From: SZUA-181 sp964601765
GTDB taxonomy: Bacteria; Pseudomonadota; Zetaproteobacteria; Mariprofundales; Mariprofundaceae
DNA length: 10,867 nt
Direction: 5' to 3'
NCBI GenBank assembly: GCA_964601765.1
Contig: CAZROR010000061.1
Span: 1-10,867 of the forward strand
Part shown: piece by piece, positions 6,422 to 10,867 of the stretch
Layout: each line of letters opens with the position of its first letter
Numbering within the stretch: the first letter of the stretch is position 1
Translations under genes and position numbers: made by a program
Notes under the pieces: generated by a model
What the model was told of the DNA's origin: nothing
What the model saw: the letters and a program-made list of their open reading frames with translations, nothing else
Databases searched by the model: none

Positions 6422-7341
6422 TCCAGTTCCCTTGGCAGGCTGAAGGTTACATTCTCCTCGATGATATTCAGTGTCTCCACACGGTCGGCGCCATGGTCCT
6501 GCAATGTCTGCACGACCTCCTGTACCAATACCTCCGGGGCCGAGGCACCGGCGGTGATGCCGATGCGCATTTTTGCATCGAACCAGGCGGGATTGATATC
6601 GGTTGCTCCATCAATGAGATGGGCGCGGCAGCCTGCACGCTCGGCCACCTCGCGCAGGCGATTGGAGTTCGATGAAATTTTCGAGCCAATCACCAGCACA
6701 AGATCACTGCGCTCGGCCAGCTGCTTAACCGCCTGCTGGCGATTGCTTGTGGCATAGCAAATATCCTCGCGCTTCGGCCCGCGGATGTTCGGGAAGCGCG
6801 CCTTCAGCGCGGCGATGACGTCTCGCGTATCATCCACGCTCAACGTCGTTTGCGTGACATAGGCAAGCTTCTCCGGATCACGCACCTGAAGGGTGGCGAC
6901 TTCCTCCGGCCCGGATATCAGGAGCACATTGCCCGCCGGCACCTGTCCCATCGTGCCCCTGACCTCCGGATGGCCGGCATGACCGATCAGAATGATCTGT
7001 CTGCCTTCCCTGTAATGCCTGAGCAGCTCAAGGTGCACCTTGGTTACAAGCGGGCAGGTGGCATCCAGCACCCGCAGGCCCCGCTCCTTCGCCGCCTTTC
7101 GCACAGCCTGGCTTACGCCATGTGCCGAGAAAATCAGCAGCGCACCATCCGGCACATCGTCAACTTCCTTGACGAACACCGCGCCCTTGGCCCTGAGCTG
7201 CTGCACAACATAGCGATTGTGCACAATCTCGTGCCGCACGTAGACCGGTGCGCCGTATACCTCAAGCGCCCGCTCGACAATTTCGATGGCACGATCCACG
7301 CCGGCACAGAAGCCACGTGGTGCTGCCAGTAACAGCTGCAT
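6418..7341 (-). CDS. ispH: 4-hydroxy-3-methylbut-2-enyl diphosphate reductase (IspH/LytB)
   Basis: 307 aa on the minus strand. It is the last enzyme of the MEP pathway, reducing HMBPP to IPP and DMAPP with a [4Fe-4S] cluster. The three cluster cysteines are present: C12 (RGFCAGV), C96 (DATCPLVTKVH) and C195 (DICYATSNRQ). Substrate and proton-relay residues are H41 (EIVHN), H74 (SAHGVS), H124 and E126 (HPEV), T165 (TQTT) and the SSNSNRL block. The C-terminus GASAPEVLVQ...NVTFSLPREL is typical. I chose ATG 7341 because MQLLLAAPRGFCAGVDRAI matches the family start and the SD GAGGAG lies a few bases before it. The longer frame upstream overlaps bcp and is not coding. It is convergent to purB and divergent from bcp. 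Confidence 0.97.
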   Translation of the reverse strand: MQLLLAAPRGFCAGVDRAIEIVERALEVYGAPVYVRHEIVHNRYVVQQLRAKGAVFVKEVDDVPDGALLIFSAHGVSQAVRKAAKERGLRVLDATCPLVTKVHLELLRHYREGRQIILIGHAGHPEVRGTMGQVPAGNVLLISGPEEVATLQVRDPEKLAYVTQTTLSVDDTRDVIAALKARFPNIRGPKREDICYATSNRQQAVKQLAERSDLVLVIGSKISSNSNRLREVAERAGCRAHLIDGATDINPAWFDAKMRIGITAGASAPEVLVQEVVQTLQDHGADRVETLNIIEENVTFSLPRELD

Positions 7342-7407
7342 GTCACACTCCTCGACGGAAAGGCCGCAAACATTATCATTCGGGCCAACCCAAGTCAGGA
7401 GACAATC
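7342..7407. promoter_or_regulatory. Divergent ispH/bcp control region
   Basis: These 66 bases hold the SDs of both genes: CTCCTC (7349-7354, GAGGAG for ispH) and AGGAGA before bcp. A small AT island, ATTATCAT (7372-7379), can serve both directions: TATCAT as the bcp -10 (with TCGACG 16 bases upstream as a weak -35), and GATAAT on the other strand as the ispH -10 (with CTGACT about 15 bases upstream). All boxes are imperfect. That the region contains both promoters follows from the divergent layout; the exact boxes are inference. Confidence 0.4.
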
Positions 7408-7881
7408 ATGAGCGCACTGCAACCGGGCGATACTGCCCCCGACATCACGCTGCCTGGCTGGCCGGAAGGCGAGGTCAGCCTGGCTGGCCTCAGGGGAAGG
7501 TTCGTGGTGCTTTATTTCTACCCAAAGGACAATACCCCGGGCTGCACAACCGAATCCTGTGACTTCCGCGACCACCATGCTAACTTTGAGACTGCAGGCG
7601 CGGTTGTTCTCGGCATCAGCCGCGACTCACTCAAAGCCCACCAGCGCTTTGCCAAAAAGTTCGGCCTGCCGTTCCGCCTGCTGTCGGACAGTGAGGAAAC
7701 AGCATGTAAGGCCTATGACGTTATCAAAATGAAAAATATGTACGGCCGCCAGGTGCGCGGCATCGAACGCTCGACCTTTCTGATCGACCCGAATGGCAGG
7801 ATTGTCCGCATCTGGCGCAAAGTGAAGGTCAAGGGTCACGTTGAGGAGGTCCTGGCAGCCCTGAAGGAGGCCCGGCATTAA
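7408..7881 (+). CDS. bcp: Thioredoxin-dependent peroxiredoxin, BCP/PrxQ type
   Basis: 157 aa, a typical PrxQ/BCP length. It is a cytosolic thiol peroxidase reducing hydrogen peroxide and organic hydroperoxides with thioredoxin. YFYPKDNTPGCTTESCDFRD has the peroxidatic Cys in PGCTTE and a second Cys five residues on, the CxxxxC arrangement of the atypical 2-Cys BCP group. VLGISRDSLKAHQRFAKKFGLPFRLLSD and IERSTFLIDPNGRI are the remaining family blocks. The SD AGGAGA lies just before ATG 7408. It is transcribed divergently from ispH, whose iron-sulfur cluster is oxidant-sensitive; a functional link is only a guess. After its stop there are 62-77 bases before coaBC, so it may or may not be in the same transcript. 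Confidence 0.95.
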   Translation: MSALQPGDTAPDITLPGWPEGEVSLAGLRGRFVVLYFYPKDNTPGCTTESCDFRDHHANFETAGAVVLGISRDSLKAHQRFAKKFGLPFRLLSDSEETACKAYDVIKMKNMYGRQVRGIERSTFLIDPNGRIVRIWRKVKVKGHVEEVLAALKEARH

Positions 7882-7918
7882 CCACAACATCACCAGGGCA
7901 TCCAAAAGCCAGGCCGAC

Positions 7919-7966
7919 ATGTCTCCCCTGTGCTTTTGCACCTTTGCGGACTTTCCCCTTGCTTAG
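7919..7966 (+). CDS. Possible 15-codon leader ORF in front of coaBC
   Basis: ATG 7919 opens a short frame, MSPLCFCTFADFPLA, whose TAG (7964-7966) falls two bases after the TTG at 7959, the better candidate for the coaBC start. The SD is weak (AGG 5 bases before). A small hairpin GTGC-TTTT-GCAC (7930-7941) lies inside it. If translated, it would couple ribosomes to coaBC in the way the GGCT-like gene appears to feed yjbQ. There is no direct support beyond geometry. Confidence 0.22.
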   Translation: MSPLCFCTFADFPLA

Positions 7967-7969
7967 GGG
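7955..7969 (+). promoter_or_regulatory. Small hairpin over the coaBC TTG start
   Basis: CCCCT (7955-7959) can pair with AGGGG (7965-7969) over the loop TGCTT. TTG 7959-7961 starts in the stem. The context CCCCTTGC is the same as at the yjbQ start (806-813). The stem is short, so its stability is uncertain. Confidence 0.28.
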
Positions 7970-9137
7970 CAAAAACATCCTGATTGGTATCGGTGGCGGC
8001 ATTGCTGTCTACCGTGTGGCCGAGCTGGCGCGTTCGCTGATGAAGCAGGGTGCTGCGGTACGCTGCATCATGACCCGATCGGCCCGCGAGTTCGTCACTC
8101 CCATGACCTTCGAGGCCCTGACCGGCGAACCTGTGCACACGACGCTGTTCGACCTCACCGCAGAACGCGAGATGGGCCATATCCGGCTCGCGCGCTGGGC
8201 CGATGTGCTGCTCGTGGCACCGGCCACCGCCGGCCTGCTGGCCAGATTTGCACACGGCATCTGCGATGATCTTCTGACCACAGTCTTCCAGGTGCGGGAA
8301 GGCCCTGTGTTGCTGGCTCCGGCCATGAATGCATCCATGTGGAATGCCCCGGCGACCCGGCGCAATGTGCATACATTGTGTGAGCAGGGTGCCACCGTGG
8401 TGGGGCCGGAAACGGGCGAACTCGCCTGCGGGGAGCGTGGTTCGGGCCGCATGAGCGAGCCTGATGCCATCATCCAGGCCCTGTACCGTGCCGTCACGCC
8501 TGATACGCTCGTCGGCCAGCACTGGGTTATCAACGCCGGGCCCACGCATGAACACTGGGACAGCGTCCGCTTCCTCGGCAATACGGCCACGGGCCGGCTG
8601 GGATTCCGGATCGCTGCGGCTGCCACAGCGCGTGGCGCGAATGTCGACCTGATCGCCGGGCCAACGGCACTTTCCACGCCATTGGATGTTACCCGCCATG
8701 ATGTAACCAGCGCACGCGATATGCTGACTGCATGTGAAAAACACGCTGCCGGTGCCGATGTGTTTGTGGCTACGGCCGCCGTGGGCGACTTTGCCTTTGC
8801 TGAACCGGCCAGGGGGAAAATCAAGCGCGGTAAAACAACTGAAATGCATGTGCGGCTCACCACCAATCCCGATGTTGTGGCACATATCGCAGCCATGCGA
8901 CACCGGCCCGGTCGCGTCATCGCCTTTGCCGCCGAACACGAGGGCCATGTCGAACACGCCCGCCAGAAACTGAAAGTAAAAGGCGTGGATGCCATCTTTG
9001 CGAATGATGTTTCCGCCATGGGAAGCAGCCAGGCCAGTGGCTGGTGGCTGAGTGGCACATCCTGCACCGAAGTTCCCGCCATGCCGAAATGGCAGCTTGC
9101 CGAACAGCTGATCAATCTGGTGGAATGCCTGGCATGA
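7959..9137 (+). CDS. coaBC: Bifunctional CoaBC: phosphopantothenoylcysteine decarboxylase / phosphopantothenate-cysteine ligase
   Basis: 392 aa from TTG 7959 (397 from TTG 7944). The N-terminal CoaC flavoprotein half has GKNILIGIGGGIAVYRVAEL, the catalytic His in EMGHIRLARWADVLLVAPAT, the APAMNASMW substrate motif and the lid Cys in ELACGERGSGRM. The C-terminal CoaB half has INAGPTHEHWDSVRF, GANVDLIAGPT and KIKRGK, and ends with the ANDV block. Together they turn 4'-phosphopantothenate plus cysteine into 4'-phosphopantetheine with CTP. The CoaB nucleotide region is unusual: the common SNHSSGKMG reads GNTATGRLG, and AAVADY reads AAVGDF. I prefer 7959 because M-L-x-G-K-N fits the family N-terminus; neither TTG has a good SD. 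The stop overlaps the dut ATG (ATGA). Confidence 0.92.
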   Translation: MLRGKNILIGIGGGIAVYRVAELARSLMKQGAAVRCIMTRSAREFVTPMTFEALTGEPVHTTLFDLTAEREMGHIRLARWADVLLVAPATAGLLARFAHGICDDLLTTVFQVREGPVLLAPAMNASMWNAPATRRNVHTLCEQGATVVGPETGELACGERGSGRMSEPDAIIQALYRAVTPDTLVGQHWVINAGPTHEHWDSVRFLGNTATGRLGFRIAAAATARGANVDLIAGPTALSTPLDVTRHDVTSARDMLTACEKHAAGADVFVATAAVGDFAFAEPARGKIKRGKTTEMHVRLTTNPDVVAHIAAMRHRPGRVIAFAAEHEGHVEHARQKLKVKGVDAIFANDVSAMGSSQASGWWLSGTSCTEVPAMPKWQLAEQLINLVECLA

Positions 9138-9586
9138 ACAGGGCACATGTGCAGATAAAAATTCTCCCGCATGGCGAGGGGCTGGAACTGCCGCATTACG
9201 CCAGTGCCCATGCGGCCGGCATGGATCTGCGCGCCGCCATTCATGAAGACATCGTATTGGCACCGGGTGAACGCGCACTTGTACCCACCGGCTTCTGCAT
9301 GGCCCTGCCCGAAGGATACGAAGCACAGGTGAGGCCACGTTCCGGGCTGGCGTTGAAACATGGCATCTCGGTGCTTAACAGCCCCGGCACTATCGATGCC
9401 GACTATCGCGGAGAGGTTGGCGTCATTCTCATCAACCACGGCAACGGGCCATTTCATATCCAGCGTGGCGACCGCATCGCCCAGATGATTATCACATCAT
9501 TTTGTCAGGCCACCTGGCAGCGGGTGGACTCACTGGAGGAATCGGAGCGGGGCGAGGGAGGGTTCGGCAGCTCCGGCAGGCGTTGA
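9134..9586 (+). CDS. dut: dUTP diphosphatase (dUTPase)
   Basis: 150 aa, similar to the ~151-aa E. coli enzyme. It is a trimeric dUTPase that hydrolyses dUTP to dUMP and PPi, keeping uracil out of DNA and feeding dTMP synthesis. All five motifs are visible: 1 AGMDLRA (28-34), 2 PRSGLA (68-73), 3 LNSPGTIDADYRGEVGV (81-97, with the catalytic D90 at E. coli numbering), 4 RGDRIAQMI (111-119), and 5 RGEGGFGSSGR (139-149). The glycine-rich motif 5 is intact, so this looks active. I chose ATG 9134 because it overlaps the coaBC stop as ATGA; the longer frame from 9044 lies inside coaBC. The coaBC-dut order is the familiar gammaproteobacterial one. The TGA overlaps the next start as TGATG. Confidence 0.97.
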   Translation: MNRAHVQIKILPHGEGLELPHYASAHAAGMDLRAAIHEDIVLAPGERALVPTGFCMALPEGYEAQVRPRSGLALKHGISVLNSPGTIDADYRGEVGVILINHGNGPFHIQRGDRIAQMIITSFCQATWQRVDSLEESERGEGGFGSSGRR

Positions 9587-10620
9587 TGCCTGATATGGAG
9601 CAGACGGCTGCCACCCTGCTCTACCGGCGGGGAATGGCTCACCTGGAATCACAATCCTCCCCTCTCCGGCTCGGCATCATCAATGCGCTGGCCCACCCAG
9701 CATTACGGGCGCTGGCGGCCCTGACATCCGACATCAGACTGCAACAGACAAACCGGAACAAATGGCTCACCCTGGAGGCACAAGGGCTGAAGGCAGACAC
9801 AGCCCTCGACGACAGCTTTGATTGCATCCTGCTCATGCCGTCCAGGCATCGTATCCAGACGCTCGGCTGGATGGCATCGGCCATGCGCCAGCTGAGCCCC
9901 GGCGGCATATTGATCTGCTGTTGCCCAAATATGATGGGCGCGCGCAGCTACGAAAAGCACCTGCATGAGCTTGGGGGCAATATCCGCAGCGCATCCAAAT
10001 CCAGATGCCGCATCTTTTCCTGCCAGCGCACAGAAAAATGGAATGCTGCCCTTGCGGATGCTTGGGAGGCGGAAGCTGCGCCGCGCAAATTGCCGGGCAC
10101 CGGCCTGTACACACGTGCCGGCCTGTTCAGCTGGAAGCGACCCGATACCGGCTCATCCCTGCTGCTCGATCACCTGCCGGCTGATCTGGCAGGCACCGGT
10201 ATGGACCTGTGCTGTGGCTACGGGCTGCTCGCTGCGGGCCTGCTTACACGCTGCCACCACATCGACACGCTGCATCTCGTGGATACCGAACAGCTCGCAC
10301 TGGCATGCGCCTCTCTGAATCTCGCACAGCATCATTACGCCCGCCTGATGTATCACTGGCTGGATGCGACCCATGAGCCTCTTCCCGACAGGCTTGACTG
10401 GGTTGTGCTCAACCCTCCCTTCCACAACGGGCACGAGCAGGATGTCACCCTGGGGCAATGCATCATCACGGCTGCCTGCCATGCACTGAAACCCGGAGGG
10501 CGGCTGTTTCTTGTGGCCAACCGGAAGCTTCCCTACGAGGCCGCACTCAAGACCGGGCTAAAACGATACCGGCCCCTGCATGAGGGGGCCGGCTACAAGG
10601 TGATTTGTGGGGAGAGATGA
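9586..10620 (+). CDS. rsmC: RsmC-like 16S rRNA (guanine-N2) methyltransferase
   Basis: 344 aa, against 343 for E. coli RsmC, with the same two-domain plan. The degenerate N-terminal half has no SAM motif (LTLEAQGLKADT, FDCILLMPSRHR, AMRQLSPGGILICCCPN). The catalytic half starts near residue 170 (GLFSWKRPDTGSSLLLDHLP), with SAM motif I MDLCCGYGLLA (206-216), an acidic residue at LVDTEQLAL, the catalytic NPPFHNG (276-282) and LKPGGRLFLVANRKLPYE. RsmC makes m2G1207 in the 30S subunit. Motif I is a little unusual (DLCCGYG rather than DxGCGxG), and the N-half is Cys-rich (CCCP). RsmD/RlmG relatives share NPPF, so the target is inferred from the two-domain layout. ATG 9586 overlaps the dut stop by one base; ATG 9595 is an alternative start. 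Confidence 0.85.
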   Translation: MPDMEQTAATLLYRRGMAHLESQSSPLRLGIINALAHPALRALAALTSDIRLQQTNRNKWLTLEAQGLKADTALDDSFDCILLMPSRHRIQTLGWMASAMRQLSPGGILICCCPNMMGARSYEKHLHELGGNIRSASKSRCRIFSCQRTEKWNAALADAWEAEAAPRKLPGTGLYTRAGLFSWKRPDTGSSLLLDHLPADLAGTGMDLCCGYGLLAAGLLTRCHHIDTLHLVDTEQLALACASLNLAQHHYARLMYHWLDATHEPLPDRLDWVVLNPPFHNGHEQDVTLGQCIITAACHALKPGGRLFLVANRKLPYEAALKTGLKRYRPLHEGAGYKVICGER

Positions 10621-10632
10621 AGAGCCAGCGCG

Positions 10633-10782
10633 CTACCACACCGTCCAGAACTTCTGGTGACAATCATGGCACAAGAGCCGCCGTGTGAATGGAATCAGAC
10701 GCATCCACCAGAACCGCCTGATTCTGGTGATGTTATGACTGCCGCATTTAGGGCATCTGGTTCTGAAAACAAAACGCTCCAT
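10633..10782 (-). CDS. Small zinc-ribbon protein (49 aa)
   Basis: On the minus strand, ATG 10782 to the stop at 10633-10635 encodes a 49-aa basic, aromatic protein: MERFVFRTRCPKCGSHN, then ITRIRRFWWMRLIPFTRRLL, then CHDCHQKFWTVW. Two knuckles, C10PKC13 and C38HDC41, form a four-Cys zinc ribbon like many small bacterial zinc-ribbon proteins and the N-termini of some larger ones. A GTG at 10800 in the same frame would add six residues (VVLDFG); an in-frame TGA at 10864-10866 closes the frame upstream, so this is not the tail of a larger gene. The SD is weak for either start. It ends 12 bases from the end of rsmC and is convergent to it. The function is unknown; nucleic-acid or protein binding is only a possibility. 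Confidence 0.62.
   Translation of the reverse strand: MERFVFRTRCPKCGSHNITRIRRFWWMRLIPFTRRLLCHDCHQKFWTVW
10706..10729. repeat. 8-base inverted repeat CACCAGAA / TTCTGGTG
   Basis: CACCAGAA (10706-10713) and TTCTGGTG (10722-10729) are perfect inverted repeats around an 8-base spacer. A second TTCTGGTG at 10652-10659 forms a near palindrome with CCAGAA at 10645-10650. All copies lie in the zinc-ribbon coding region, where they encode Phe-Trp and neighbouring codons, so codon constraint may explain them. Confidence 0.3.
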
Positions 10783-10867
10783 ACCAAAATCAAGGACCAC
10801 CTGCCGAAAGATGTAGCCTTTTCCAATATGAAATGAGCCTGAAATATCTGATGCGTCTGTCCATCAT

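Noticed and set aside
7342..7578. N-terminal extension of ispH
   Set aside because: It would overlap bcp on the other strand; the family start and a GAGGAG SD point to ATG 7341.
7890..9457. Two 482-aa minus-strand ORFs opposite coaBC and dut
   Set aside because: Both are antisense to convincing genes, overlap each other in different frames, and show no recognisable domain.
10666..10836. 56-aa plus-strand ORF starting MAQEPPCEWNQ
   Set aside because: It lies opposite the zinc-ribbon gene, has no motif or SD, and is best explained as its shadow.
1..10867. tRNA, rRNA, insertion sequence, integrase or phage signals
   Set aside because: I looked for clover-leaf ends, terminal inverted repeats and transposase-like frames and saw none; base composition appears even by eye.

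Overview
The window looks like a moderately GC-rich bacterial chromosome, most likely from a gammaproteobacterium. This rests on an E. coli-type PurB (455 aa, with H171 and S295 at the E. coli positions), a coaBC-dut pair in the order known from E. coli and Pseudomonas, and an RsmC-like 16S rRNA methyltransferase with the two-domain layout typical of that class. I cannot name a genus. The content is mostly core metabolism. I see no transposase, integrase, CRISPR array, tRNA or rRNA.

Layout. (1) Positions 1-1541 (+) are a tightly packed four-gene run: the C-terminal part of a lipase-like alpha/beta hydrolase cut by the window edge, a gamma-glutamylcyclotransferase-like protein, a YjbQ/UPF0047 protein, and an IsdG/ABM-type mono-oxygenase. 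Two of its junctions have a stop codon directly followed by an in-frame start. The third has a palindrome over the ribosome binding site and start codon. (2) Positions 1542-1864 are a 323-base gap with a GC-rich hairpin and one or two possible small ORFs. (3) Positions 1865-6397 (+) are gatC-gatA-gatB-purB, each gene overlapping the next by 1-4 bases. GatCAB converts misacylated Glu-tRNA(Gln) and/or Asp-tRNA(Asn) to the amide form; PurB is adenylosuccinate lyase. (4) ispH (-) runs convergent to purB, and a hairpin carries the two stop codons in its two arms. (5) A 66-base divergent region separates ispH from bcp (+), a thiol peroxidase. (6) coaBC-dut-rsmC (+) are coupled by 4- and 1-base overlaps: coenzyme A synthesis, dUTP hydrolysis and rRNA methylation. 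(7) At the right edge, convergent to rsmC, is a 49-aa zinc-ribbon microprotein on the minus strand.

The most unusual material is regulatory and small-scale. There are four TTG and one GTG starts among twelve complete longer genes. Two of the TTG starts (yjbQ, and coaBC at 7959) sit in the same context, CCCCTTGC, inside a hairpin and followed two bases later by the stop of an upstream frame. In coaBC that upstream frame would be a 15-codon leader ORF. No large previously undescribed system is evident, and the findings are scored accordingly.
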